A stretch of DNA of 64,000 nt from Siphlonurus alternatus. Its lineage: Eukaryota; Arthropoda; Insecta; Ephemeroptera; Siphlonuridae. Each line of letters opens with the position of its first letter. Position 1 is the first letter of the stretch. This document shows positions 12,644 to 22,430 of the stretch, one piece after another. The position numbers were made by a program, and so were the translations under genes. The notes below the pieces were generated by a model, which saw only the letters and a program-made list of their open reading frames with translations, was not told where the DNA came from and made no database searches. Location: positions 30,103,351-30,167,350 of the forward strand of contig OX463782.1 in assembly GCA_949825025.1 (NCBI GenBank). The letters are read 5' to 3'.

Positions 12644-14706
12644 CATTTTAAACAGATGTTCCTGTCTGCACCATATATCAAAGCTGCTATTGTTATACAG
12701 ATCCAACTACTAGTCCTAAGAAAAAAAAATGTAAAATCTACTTTCCTATTCATTCTTAAATTAGTGTCGTTGGGGTCTTGGTATTTTAAATTTGGAGATC
12801 AGATAATTAAATTAAGGTCACTTAACACACATCATATTATTGTGAAAGATTATTGCAAAAAAAAATATTTATAAATCTGAAATATTTAACATTTTAACAC
12901 AATGGGGACCAAAAAAAAAGTTGCAAGTTTTTGTCAATATTTCAAAAGGCACAAGAATTTCATGAAGAACAAGCCCTATTACAGCATTCTACGACAATTT
13001 CCTGATTTTATATGAATTTTTAAAACCTCTCAAAAATGACGTCATAGCATTGAATTTTAAATGGGAAAATAGATCAGTTAACATTGCCAAACCCCATACT
13101 TAATATTGAAATGTAACCAAAACTTCATTGCACGGTTTTTAGGTGCTAGAATCACGATAATGAAGGTTTCAAATTTCTACCTCAATAACTTTTCATTTTA
13201 GCAATGTTAACTGATGCATTTTCCCATTTAAGATTCAATGCTATGACGTCATCAAAAAAAGTTTTAAAAATTCATATAAAATCAGCGAATTGTCCTAGAG
13301 TGCTCTAATAAGGCCCGTTCTTCATAGAATTCACAGTACTTTTTACTAGTATTGCTAACTCAAATACCGGTCAGTACCCCATTGTAAATTTACACAATAT
13401 ATATCTCGATAGATATCGACAATATCTACACTGGTGTGTGCAGGTACAGCTGCGCTGGTAGCTGAGCTGAGCCTTGCTGATGAGCAAGCAGTACTCCAGC
13501 TGGTGGAGGCACTCACCCAGGGCCCTGCCTACGACCCTCGTGCTCGTCTTCAGGGCCCTGTCTTCAGGAGAGGAGTCACCAGCATTGAGGACCTCAAACC
13601 AGGCACCGAGCTCTCAGGTCAGTCTCCTGTGACTTTTCACAAATCTTGTGACATCCTATCGCACAGCTCCTTATTTACAAGCAAACTATTCCACTACAGT
13701 ACAACATAATAATAAAAATACAGTACTCATTGTTTAAAATAATAGTAAGAAGAGTTGTATAAACCTCTCACTATGACAGTATTATCATAATATTATTAGA
13801 AAAGAAATCATTCTATTATAGTTGTATTTTTTATCAGATTCTCTATACATAACAATGAGATATTAGAATGTGAAAATTTTAGTGGCTTAATCGAAAGAAG
13901 GGGTAAAAATTTGGTACTGTGAATTTTTTCAGAGACCGGGAACTATTTTTAAAACATTATTGAAAGTCTATTTTGATGAAGTCACGGGCGGCACTCCTTA
14001 AGAAAAAGGATAGGGCAGTGCCGCCCGTGACGTCATAAAATAGACTTTCAATAATTTTTAAAAATATTTCCCGGTCTCAGAAAAATCTGAAAAAATTCAA
14101 AGTACCATATTTTTACCCCTTCTTTCGATTAAGCCACTAAAATTTTCACAATCTAATATCTCATTAGATTTTATGCTCTATGACGATGTTATCAAAACTA
14201 CTGAGTAAATAAAATTACACTATTATATAATAAAATTGTATTCTTTAATTTTTATGTTTTTATTATGTACACATATATTTGTATATGATTTTTTTCATTA
14301 TTTACAGTATTATTATTTATTTTTTATTATTATTTTATTATTTCTCAACATTCCCCAGTGTTACATTGCAGTATTCTCTTTGCACAATATGAAATGATGT
14401 TCAGAAATATTTTCTGTGCAATAGATTGCTATTAAATTTTGTTATTTATAAATTAAATTTGTTATCTTCAATGTAACGGAAGAATTTTTTCCTAATGTTG
14501 GTAATCTTGATGTTGTAGGGTGTGTGCAGAATGTGACCCACTTTGGTGCATTTGTTGACATTGGAGTTGGCACCAATGGGCTGGTTCATGTCAGCGCCAT
14601 GCAGGGCCAACGTCTAGCTCTCGGTAACCGCGTCAACGTCAAGGTCATGAGTGTTGACATGCCGCGACGCAGAATCTCCCTTCAGCTGGTCTCCGTGCAG
14701 CCTTAA
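2265..14706 (+). CDS. SRBD1: SRBD1-like S1 RNA-binding protein (Tex family), 16 exons
   Basis: Exons: 2265-2423, 3312-3418, 3646-3778, 4201-4394, 5285-5402, 6163-6387, 6906-7109, 7777-7983, 8486-8693, 8978-9144, 9362-9517, 10100-10315, 10837-10932, 11362-11527, 13444-13617, 14519-14706. They join in frame through GT-AG sites to 905 aa; human SRBD1 is slightly longer. The N-terminus (about 1-130) is Lys/Glu/Ser-rich and probably disordered. The Tex N-terminal helical region follows from about 134. The YqgF/RNase H-like domain shows GIDPGFKHG near 486-493 and GNGTACRE at 544-551. VGMYQHD is at 627-633. Helix-hairpin-helix repeats lie around 660-725, and LDSTNVHPE follows. A C-terminal S1 domain ([13 protein letters not shown]) runs from about 832 to 903. 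Tex proteins bind nucleic acid; the animal role is poorly known. The start ATG is the first in the Lys-rich exon after the promoter. Confidence 0.93.
2443..2645. repeat. ATGCAT-rich palindromic stretch in SRBD1 intron 1
   Basis: About 200 bases in which ATGCAT and TATGCATA recur many times, mixed with ATAC/GTAT runs. The stretch is self-complementary at many scales and should form alternative hairpins. It starts just after the exon 1 donor. It looks like a degenerate microsatellite. The rest of intron 1 (2646-3311) shows nothing I can name. Confidence 0.5.
4536..4906. repeat. Long near-perfect foldback in SRBD1 intron 4
   Basis: The arms are about 175 bases each and nearly identical when inverted. 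They start with TTAAGGTAGAGATAACACGG and end with its near complement ACCTTAA. The loop is about 20 bases around CATGGAGAAATGGAACTTCCATG. There is no ORF. The small number of mismatches suggests a recent insertion or gene conversion between arms. A poly-T tract follows at about 4939-4960. Confidence 0.75.
5568..5833. mobile_element. Foldback MITE in SRBD1 intron 5
   Basis: The terminal inverted repeats are about 22 bases: ATGGTAATTGTACTAGTTAC on the left and GTAACTAGTACAGTTACCAT on the right. The interior contains two related 'GGCCACA/GGCCGATA' stretches but no ORF. It is consistent with a non-autonomous DNA transposon. The superfamily was not determined. Confidence 0.6.
7453..7609. repeat. 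Foldback element in SRBD1 intron 7
   Basis: The left end GGGCGCGATTCACGAAAC pairs with the right end TTTCGTGAATCACCCCC. Inner arms repeat TTTAGCTTAA/TTAAGCTAAAC and CACGTTTAG/CTAAACGTGG. There is no coding content. It is a compact MITE-like hairpin. Confidence 0.6.
8041..8440. mobile_element. Foldback element with TGACGTCA near its tip, SRBD1 intron 8
   Basis: The outer ends CAGAAAAC and GTTTTCTG pair, as do TAATGGTTGCATTTTTTTAT and ATAAAAAAAATGCAACCATTA. The inner arms GAATTAGGGTGGTAC / GTACCACCCTAATTC pair too. The loop side carries CCGTGACGTCATC. It resembles the hairpin family seen at 13853, 24978, 54091 and 62040 in having a GTTCCC/GGGAAC-like stem and a CRE-type octamer, but it is more diverged. 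It ends about 45 bases before exon 9. Confidence 0.65.
10355..10553. mobile_element. MITE with about 25-bp inverted ends, SRBD1 intron 12
   Basis: The left end GTAAAAACTCGTTATTAAGT matches the inverted right end ACTTAATAACAAGTTTTTTC. The interior has further AACTCG/AATAAGG-type fragments and no ORF. A TA may be the target site, as in Tc1/mariner-type MITEs; this is tentative. Confidence 0.5.
11662..12567. mobile_element. Non-autonomous hAT-type element, SRBD1 intron 14
   Basis: The terminal inverted repeats begin TAGAGAGCGGAAAAAA on the left and read TTTTTTCCGCTCTCTA on the right. The flanks carry an exact 8-bp duplication, TATATCAT, at 11654-11661 and 12568-12575. An 8-bp target duplication and TAGAG-type ends are hallmarks of the hAT superfamily. 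The interior is low-complexity (repeated GACTTTTT / AAAAAGTC) with no transposase. A tRNA-derived SINE is nested inside. The element makes up much of this 1.9-kb intron. Confidence 0.85.
11781..12130 (-). mobile_element. tRNA-derived SINE nested in the hAT element
   Basis: Read on the - strand, the head at about 12130-12057 looks like a tRNA: an A-box-like TAGTGGTTAGTACCCCTGG and a B-box GGTTCAATTCC followed by CGAACCCGGCAGA. A tRNA-unrelated body of about 270 bases follows, ending in an ATTATTATT-type tail at about 11781. AAAAAAGACTA is present on both sides (about 11770 and 12142) and is a likely target duplication. I call it a SINE rather than a tRNA because the acceptor stem does not close and a body is attached. 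Confidence 0.75.
12897..13389. mobile_element. Large diverged foldback with two TGACGTCA sites, SRBD1 intron 14
   Basis: The ends ACAATGGGGACC and GTACCCCATTGT are inverted. The inner arms, such as ATGACGTCATAGCATTGAAT and its inverted partner near 13230-13250, pair over about 200 bases with scattered mismatches. Both arms carry TGACGTCA. No ORF is present. It is older than the 4536 hairpin, judging by its mismatches. Confidence 0.65.
13853..14166. mobile_element. CCGGGAACTA foldback family, copy A (SRBD1 intron 15)
   Basis: The arms pair from AATGAGATATTAGA to its inverted partner TCTAATATCTCATT. The inner stem has CCGGGAACTATTTTTAAAA opposite TTTTTAAAAATATTTCCCGG. The tip has TTAAGAAAAAGGATAGG between GC-rich GGGCGGCA / TGCCGCCC arms, next to TGACGTCAT. 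The same inner design occurs at 21903, 24978, 54091 and 62040. It has no coding capacity. Confidence 0.75.
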
Positions 14707-15769
14707 TTAGTTCCTTTTACACCAGTCAACAATGTGAGAACTGAGTTTGATATTTACCAAGCATCACAAATCTGAAAGTCCTATGTTTAATATTTTTTAA
14801 TTGTATTGTAATCATTTTTAACATACATTTTCAATTATTTTTGTTTATATGGAGTCTGAATAAGTTGTGTTCTGTTTTAATGTTGGAAAAGTCTTAGATC
14901 TTTTTCATTCATTCAAAAATTAAATGCTTTCTTGTGAATATTAATATACAAATAATATATGTATTAATACACCATATACAATGCAGAATTGTATTTAAGT
15001 GTTGCTCTTGTAAACTCTGTTGCTGTGTCAGTTAGTTATTAATTGTTACTAAAAGTGTTATTAAAGGGAATACATGACCAATATTGTGTTGACTGCTGAT
15101 AATTCAACCAATAATAAAACAATGTCAATGGCCGTATATCTGAAGTTAGTTGTAATGTATACTCTCAATTAATTTGCTGATGTTTGATGTACTGTACGTG
15201 CATTAAAATATTTTTTTAGGCACATACAAACAAGTGTTCTTGTGCATTAATTATTTGACAATCCATATATATATATCAAATATTTGTTAATTATATACCT
15301 TTAATAATTATTAAGTGAAATTTCCTGATCTCATAATTTTATTGCTTAACTTTCAGAAGATCAATTTTTTTACTAAGAATTCAACATTGTTTTAAATCAT
15401 TCATAAAAAAACAAAAAAAAATACAAAATATTTTATTCATTAATTTTATTTATTTCATACGGGAAATAAAGCTGCCGTAGAGTTAATATACTTGAGCTCA
15501 TATTGAACCGATTTCAACGTCCCATAATTTCTTTATAGGTCGCTTTGTTTGAACTCGAGCAGAGGGAACTCGATTTTCTCAAAATTGAAAAGTTGCCACT
15601 AAAATTTTTTTAAGGCGACACGTACGCCATCTATTGTAATATTTTAGAAACCGATCATATGTTATGAAGAAATGAAGATCTCATTGCGAATTAAACGTGC
15701 TCTCTTCTGCTAGCCGGGTTCTAAAAATTTTCCGGCTAGTTTCATCGATTTATACAGCTTTTTGCTGAA
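14707..15769. other. SRBD1 3' UTR and intergenic spacer
   Basis: About 1.06 kb separates the SRBD1 stop from the ATAD3 start, so the genes are arranged head to tail. ATTAAA motifs occur near 14919 and 15060, and AATAAA near 15114; any could serve as the SRBD1 poly(A) signal. The last 250 bases before 15770 are less A/T-rich and presumably hold the ATAD3 promoter. I see no clear TATA box or other motif there. Confidence 0.5.
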
Positions 15770-18700
15770 ATGTCGTGGTTATTTGGGTTGAGAAAGGACC
15801 CTGGAGGAGCGGGAGCGGAGGGTTTGCCTCCACCAGCAAGTGGAGGAGGTTCTGGTGGTGATGGAGGCTCACCGAACGACAAGGACCAGGGGAAGGATGA
15901 AATGAAGGGCCGCATGGAAGCTTACAGGTTTGCATCATCCATACATAACATATTTCGTACCGAAATTAACGTAACGTAGAAAACACTTGAGCTGAAGTTA
16001 TTATCCCAGTAAACACAGGGTGTCGAAAATGTTTTGGACCGGCACTTAAAAGTGTTGGCTCCGTAGTGGCCCAGTCAACAGTCTCAGCACTGGAGCAAAC
16101 CCTAGACCGACAGAGTTGAGTTTGCTGGGATATTGCTAATTGCTAAATTTGCTCTTGACTTCAGGATATATCATACATATTGGAAATGTATTTTAGCAAC
16201 CCGAGCTGCTTTTCATCAATCTCGATCACCGTCTCAAGAGGTTACCTGAATAAACAAATCATGCATGCATAAAAATTATTTCTACTTTTTTCTAATCGTC
16301 TCTTTTTGCATGTTAATTACAGTATGTATCATATGCCATGATACTCTATGCATACACTGTAGTATGCATACCTCAATAAGGTTTTACTTTGAAGTGAGCA
16401 AAATTGTGATCTCACTATATAGTCAGTAAAATATGCATTTTTACACTGTATGTACGTAGTTACACAGCAGAGCTGTAGCTTTACAAATTAACCAGCGAAT
16501 GAACTGGAATGTCACTTTGATAAAGATATTGTAGTGTGGGCCACAGTAAATTGAACAATAGCTTCATCAAAGTGACAGTGCAGTTTATTTGCTGGTCAAG
16601 CTACTGTACAGCTAGTTTTTATAAGTACTACTGGTCTGCTGCATAACTTTTGTTACATCAACAGCTCGCCAAAATTCAAGAGTAATTTTTGCTTCTTTTC
16701 TTTTGTATTGACTCCTTGCATATAACTAACTCCAATTTGTACCACAGGTTTGACTCAGCAGCATTAGAACGTGCTGCAAAGGCAGCCAAGCAGCTGGAAT
16801 CATCAAGTATGTATTTTTAATTGATAATCCCGTAATTGTGCTGTAACTAAAAAAAGAACAAGTTTTAAAAAAATTACATTTAAACTTTATGAGATAAGAA
16901 GAGTACTGTTGGAGAGTCAAACTCTTTTTGAATTTTATTGGAGCAACAATATGTTAAACATCATTATTTTCAGAAAAAGATTTGTCATACTGGGTACCGT
17001 ACTTTTATTTTTTATGTACATGCAATCTTTCATAATTTCATTTCACTGGCCAGTCATTACTTGCCAAATTTATGCTTCTAGTAAAGAAAACAACAAATTT
17101 CATCTACAGTAAATTAGCAATATTTATAGGAGATACAACTCTCTAGATACCAGTCTGCACATTCTTTTATTCTTTTAATTATAAAATTGCCAAAACGTCC
17201 ATGACAAACTATCTTCTTCTTTTCTTATGCCCACGTTTTGGCGTTTAAGCCATTTTACTTCTAGCAAGCCAATAGAGATAGGATTCCCGCAACAAGTCAA
17301 GTTCCACTTTTAATGCAGAGCATCTGAATAGATGCCCTCTGTCTTGGGGTTCTTTTTTACATAATTTACAAATGTCACTATCTTGGATTTTAAATCTCTT
17401 CTGGTAGCATCCAAGGTAGTCATGGCCTGTGTCTAATCTAAATTTAGCAGTGTCTGTGTGTCTGTGACAAAATATTAAGTTTGGGATACTATTTTTAATA
17501 TTATATGTTTCATTGCAATGCAATTAGAAATGATAATGTTTAATTACAGTTTAACATACTGCTAGATTTTCCACTGCACCATTTAGTGACCTCAATCATA
17601 GAGAGAAAGCTGAGCTGTATGGTTTTGCAGAGAATGCGAAGGAGGCCCTGGAGTTGTCCAAACTGCAAGAGATGACTCGACATCAGGAGCTGATGGCCAA
17701 AGCCAAAGAGTATGAGGCCCACATCGAGCAGATGAAGCTCGACTCCAAGCGGGTGGAGGGTGACGAGCGTCGGAAGACCTTGCAGGAGGAAACCAAGCAG
17801 CACCAGATGAGGGCGCAGTACCAGGACCAGCTGTCTCGAAAGAGGTCAGTAACTTATTAGTACTGACCTCTACCTGTTAGTATTATATTATGTTTGTTGT
17901 AAAGTGTTTTAGTGTTTGTTTGTTATATTTTGTAAAATGACGTAATCCATGTTGTACTTGTACATCCAGTGATTAAATAAATGAATTGAATTGAATTGAA
18001 TTAACCATCGCAAAATTGTGTTTCAAATCTTCTTATGTATTACCATGGTGAACTATTATTAACCTTCAAAAAATTATTTTGTTATCATAGTCTCATGAAA
18101 GGAAGTATGCTATAATAAGTATATTATATTTTAATTAACAAAAAATTACTCACCTTACCTGTATTTACCTTGCGATCCCTGCTAACTAAAACTGTATGGT
18201 TGTAGGTATGAGGACCAACTTATGCAGCAAACTCGTATGAACGAGGAGAACCTTCGTAGACAAGAGGAGTCTGTTGCAAAGCAGGAGTCCATGAGGAAAG
18301 GTGAGTCAGCACTAAAGTGCATTCAAGTTAAGCAGAATTTTATTTCTTATGAAAACTTTGTATACACAATGTTTTTACAGTAATTACACTAATTACCCTT
18401 TTTTTTAACTACAAATGTGAAAGTTTGTAAATTATTATTTTTATTTAAAACTAAGTAGTACAGCACCTACCTAAATATTTTTCTTCCTTATGTTTAGACA
18501 CTTTCGTCCTTAAAATTTTACTATAAATTAGTTGTTATTAAATAAAAAGAAAAAATAGTTTTAGTTTCGATGAGGTTGTTTGTGTCGGTACTGACGATTT
18601 TTCCGTCAGCCACGGTGGAGCACGAGATGGAACTGAGGCACCGAAATGAGATGCGTCGTTTGGAGGCGGAGCTGCAGGCCAAAGCCAAGATCGATCGCGA

Positions 18701-21700
18701 GAACCAAGACCTTACCCTCGAGCAGATCAGGCTACGAGCTGCAGAGAACAGAACAACAGTCCTGGAATCAATAAAGTACGTGGAGATAACTTGTCTCCCT
18801 CATACAACAATTACATAAAAATTATCATTGCTGTTGTCAAAAGCGACATTATAATGTATTAAATTAATATTATGCTAGTGAAAAAATACTCTCAAAAATT
18901 AAGTTCTGAATTTTTTTTTTTATATTGAATTGTCAATATATTATACTGTACTGTTCTTCCCTGTAATTTTTCTTCAGTGTTTCTCAAATTGAGAACCAAT
19001 GGTAAAATAAATGAGTAGCAACGAATGATTAATTGCAATTAACCAGCTGCAGTAAAAATAAAAATATGTCTTCTCTCCCTAACCCAATTTGTACCAAGGT
19101 CTCAACTTGCATTTTGCTCATCAGGACGGCTGGCTCGGTGCTTGGAGCTGGCTTCCAGAGCTTCCTTCAGGACTGGGACAAGGTGATCGTGGCTGCAGGG
19201 GGCGTCTCACTGCTTGCCCTCGGCGTGTACACTGCTCGTGGGGCCACCGGGGTGGGAGCACGCTACATCGAGGCAAGACTGGGTGAGTGACGTCAGAAAC
19301 TTGAGTGTAATTAATACACTGTATTAGACCATTTTAGAAACTATTATGAATGCATATTGTTATTATTGTTAAATACTGTAATAATTATTTTTACCGTATT
19401 GTGGTAATTTAATTTTTTATTCCTACTAAGTGATAGCTTAATTAATTATTTGAAAAAAATCGAACTAAGCGATATTTATTTTTTTAAAAGTAGATAGAAA
19501 CACATATGATAGAAAAAGATTTGTTGGGAAGGGAGATCTCTCCCTTCCTAAGTGATAGCTTAATATAGGATGTATCTGTACCAATGAATTTGTTTGAAAA
19601 CTTTACAATTATATACATATATTTTTTTAAAATTTCAACACTTGTTAGGTAGCTCTGCAAAGTGCAGATACATCTTCGCCTCAGAATATAAGTGTCATCA
19701 GCTCATCAAATTTTTATTGTAATTAGAGCCCTTATGCCAAATTAAAACAAGTGTGTATAAAGTCTATATTTTCGTGAAAACCTCATCATTTATGTAACAC
19801 TTGTATTCTGAAGCAATGACATCCCTGTAGCTGTCAGTAAACCTTTTTTTAAAATAGTGTCCATGCATCAGTTAACCCAGTTGAACCACACATCAATCTA
19901 ACACAATATTTCAAACCTCCAGGCAAGCCGTCACTAGTCCGCGAGACTTCCCGGTTCTCTGCTCTCGAGGCCCTCAAGCACCCCATCCAGAACCTGAAAC
20001 GTCTGCGTCTTCGACCCCAAGATGCCCTGGCCGGAGTGGTGCTCTCACCCAAGCTGGAGGAGAGACTCAGGTCAGTGCCTGAAAATTAAAAATAATTATA
20101 TCTGTACCATAAAAATTGCACTAGTTAAGTACTAGTGTAAAATGTTCTGTGTGTGCTGCCAGTAAATTGATGATTGTTTTGTGATACAGAGACGTCGCCA
20201 TAGCAACCAAGAACACAAGGCACAACAAGGGAATGTACCGTAACATCCTGATGCACGGACCTCCAGGCACTGGCAAGACCATGTTTGCCAAGGTTAGCTA
20301 CCTCTTAGTAAATGTGTCCTATCTGCTCCTCTTTGAAAATTTACTATTTGCAAAGTTAAATATGTTAATAAATGACCCACGAAAAGAGTTTGTAGTAAAA
20401 ATTATTACATTTCTTTACTCTTACTGACTTCAATAGTTCACTAATATGAACAAGTTGTGACCTCCACTTGTTGTTGCAGAAACTAGCACTACACTCCGGT
20501 ATGGACTTTGCCATTATGACTGGAGGCGATGTTGCACCAATGGGACGAGAAGGCGTCACTGCTGTTCATAAGGTGGGTCAAAAAATCATCTTATTTTCAG
20601 TATATTTTTCACCAGGTTTCTGTTGAAGCATTCTCTAAAACCATCCCCCCAATAATTCTATTGTAATAAAATATAATGCTCTTCCTCTATTTATTTTTAT
20701 AAAGTACTCTACTCAAATAATTCCCACACAAACTATATATTTTATTTTTATTATTCAAACACTGGTTGTACAAACAACATAGATCACATCAAAACCTAAA
20801 ATTATACAGTACGTAAAGTACTTTTTCTCTATTTGATACAATAGGAGTTAGTGATGTATTTTTGGCCAAGGGTGTACTCTAAAAAAATATTGCCTGTTGT
20901 ATCTTTCTAAACCCTTTTTCTCGCAGGTGTTTGACTGGGCCAACACGTCCAGGCGAGGTCTGCTGCTGTTCATGGACGAGGCGGACGCGTTCCTACGAAA
21001 ACGCAGCTCCGAGACCATTAGTGAGGACCTGCGAGCCATGCTGAACGCCTTCCTGTACCGCACGGGCGAGCAGTCGAGCAAGTTCATGCTGGTGCTCGCC
21101 TCCAACACCCCCGAGCAGTTTGACTGGGCCATCAACGACCGTCTCGACGAGATGGTGGAATTCGGACTGCCGGGTCTAGAGGAGAGGGAGAGGCTCGTGA
21201 GACTGTACTTCGACAAGTTCGTCCTGCAGCCGGCAGCAGAGGGCAAGAGGTCAGTCTCCGGCAAACTTGCCATGATGGCAAAATATTATTTGTGAAAGTG
21301 TATGTTGGGGAAGTTATTATTAATTCTTTCGTACGTCCTTTAAAAACAGAAATTTCATGAAGAAGCTTCATTTGCTGCAGCAAATCAAATTACATAAAAT
21401 TTAAAAAGAAAAAATGCAGTAATCTGATTTTGTGGATTCATGTCAGTTTTTACTTTCCTATCTGCATATTTCTGAAGCACTACATTATTGTCTAAGATTT
21501 GTTAAATTTAAATTGCAATATTAAATATTTTTAAAGATACAAATTAAAAATAATTCATAGTTAATTATGTCAGTTCTAATGATATGTATGTATTTTTAGG
21601 AGGCTGAAGATTGCCCAGATGGACTACAGTGAACTTTGCTCCCGCATTGCAAACGTCACTGAGGGCATGTCTGGTCGAGGAATTTCCAAGCTGGGAGTGG

Positions 21701-22430
21701 CCTGGCAGGCAGCAGCATACTCCTCCGAGGACGGTGTGTTAACCGAGAAGATGATCATGGACCGAGTCAAGGATGCAGTCGTACAGCACCAACAGAAGGT
21801 AGGAGGCTGACCTAGACCTGCCTATGCCACTCTTGTACCATCACGAGATATTTTTCTCATAACTTTATGAAAATCAAAATTAAAAAGCAGAAAATTGTAA
21901 TAATAGAGTACCGTTCTCAAAACCTTTTGTTGCAAAAATGAATACATGGTGCAAGGTTATGCTACTGATTTTTGTCAGATTTTTTAGAGCCCGAGAAGTA
22001 TTGCTAAAAAGTTTTGCTGAGTTTGTGTTTGAACCCACGTCCCTTTTAGGTCCTATCCTTTTATTAGGAGAGACGTCTAGAGGCATCACTTTCTCTGTAC
22101 TTTCAATATTTTTTTTAAAAATAGTTCCTGGACTTTAAAAAAAAAATCTAAGTAGCATAACTTTGCAGTCTCTATCCATTTCTGCAAATAAAAAATTTTG
22201 ATACTCCATTATGTTCACCTATTCTTATTTGAGATCAGATGCAAGTTCTTTTGAGATCCTCATCATCCAAACACTACTAACATTATCTCTTTCATGGTCC
22301 GTAGGAGCAATGGCTAAGTACACAGGAGCGTCGTGAAGCCAAGAGCCGGCCTCAGGGCTACCACTCTTTGAAGGACGACGAAGCCTCCCCAACACTACCA
22401 CCCCCTGCACCCAGCAACCCTTCTGTCTAG
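15770..22430 (+). CDS. ATAD3: ATAD3 mitochondrial AAA ATPase, 12 exons
   Basis: Exons: 15770-15927, 16748-16806, 17631-17844, 18206-18300, 18610-18775, 19125-19282, 19923-20070, 20190-20292, 20480-20572, 20927-21249, 21600-21798, 22305-22430. They join in frame to 613 aa, close to human ATAD3A. It starts [10 protein letters not shown], with a Gly/Pro-rich segment typical of the family. A coiled coil spans roughly 60-230 ([28 protein letters not shown]). A membrane-spanning segment lies near 251-268 ([16 protein letters not shown]). The AAA domain has Walker A GPPGTGKT at 356-363 and Walker [10 protein letters not shown] at 410-418. ATAD3 is anchored in the mitochondrial inner membrane and is tied to nucleoid, cristae and lipid organisation. 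All key ATPase residues seen are intact. The C-terminal tail is Pro-rich and lineage-specific. Confidence 0.96.
16003..16132. mobile_element. Small MITE in ATAD3 intron 1
   Basis: ATCCCAGTAAAC at the left end and GTTTGCTGGGAT at the right end are inverted repeats about 130 bases apart. The interior is mixed GC with no ORF and some internal pairing (CAGTCAACAGTCTCAGCACTG). It is a likely short non-autonomous DNA transposon. Confidence 0.45.
16471..16613. repeat. Foldback in ATAD3 intron 1
   Basis: The arms GAGCTGTAGCTT, AACCAGCGAATGAACTG and GTCACTTTGATAAAG pair with CTTCATCAAAGTGAC, CAGTTTATTTGCTGGT and TACAGCT. The arms are about 60 bases with a loop of about 30. There is no coding content. 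Confidence 0.6.
17245..17523 (-). pseudogene. Non-LTR retrotransposon (LINE) ORF2 C-terminal remnant
   Basis: The - strand frame is open for about 92 codons and reads like the tail end of a LINE reverse-transcriptase ORF. It has a [20 protein letters not shown] motif, then [12 protein letters not shown] and a CX2CX8HX3C zinc finger. This RLxTGH...C..C...H...C arrangement is common just after the RT/RNase H region in jockey/R1-like LINEs. There is no RT domain, so it is a 5'-truncated piece. It lies antisense within ATAD3 intron 2. Confidence 0.75.
17870..18003 (+). mobile_element. Probable LINE 3' tail with TTGAA repeats
   Basis: A T/G-rich stretch ends in GATTAAATAAATGAATTGAA followed by further AATTG units. 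Such short tandem tails after a T/G-rich 3' UTR are typical of non-LTR elements. It lies on the + strand about 25 bases after ATAD3 exon 3. No coding part remains, so the call rests on the tail alone. Confidence 0.45.
21903..22211. mobile_element. CCGGGAACTA foldback family, copy B (ATAD3 intron 11)
   Basis: The left arm has GTGCAAGGTTATGCTACTGA and the right arm GTAGCATAACTTTGCA. The inner pieces are TTTTTAGAGCCCGAGAAGTA on the left and AAAAATAGTTCCTGGACT on the right. The centre GAACCCACGTCCCTTTTAGG also occurs, inverted, in copy D at 54091. The right end GATACTCCA matches copy C. The left arm is degraded. It ends about 90 bases before exon 12. Confidence 0.7.

Noticed and set aside
12596..12874. 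ORF starting with a long Phe run
   Set aside because: It reads through a 37-base poly-T tract; low complexity only.
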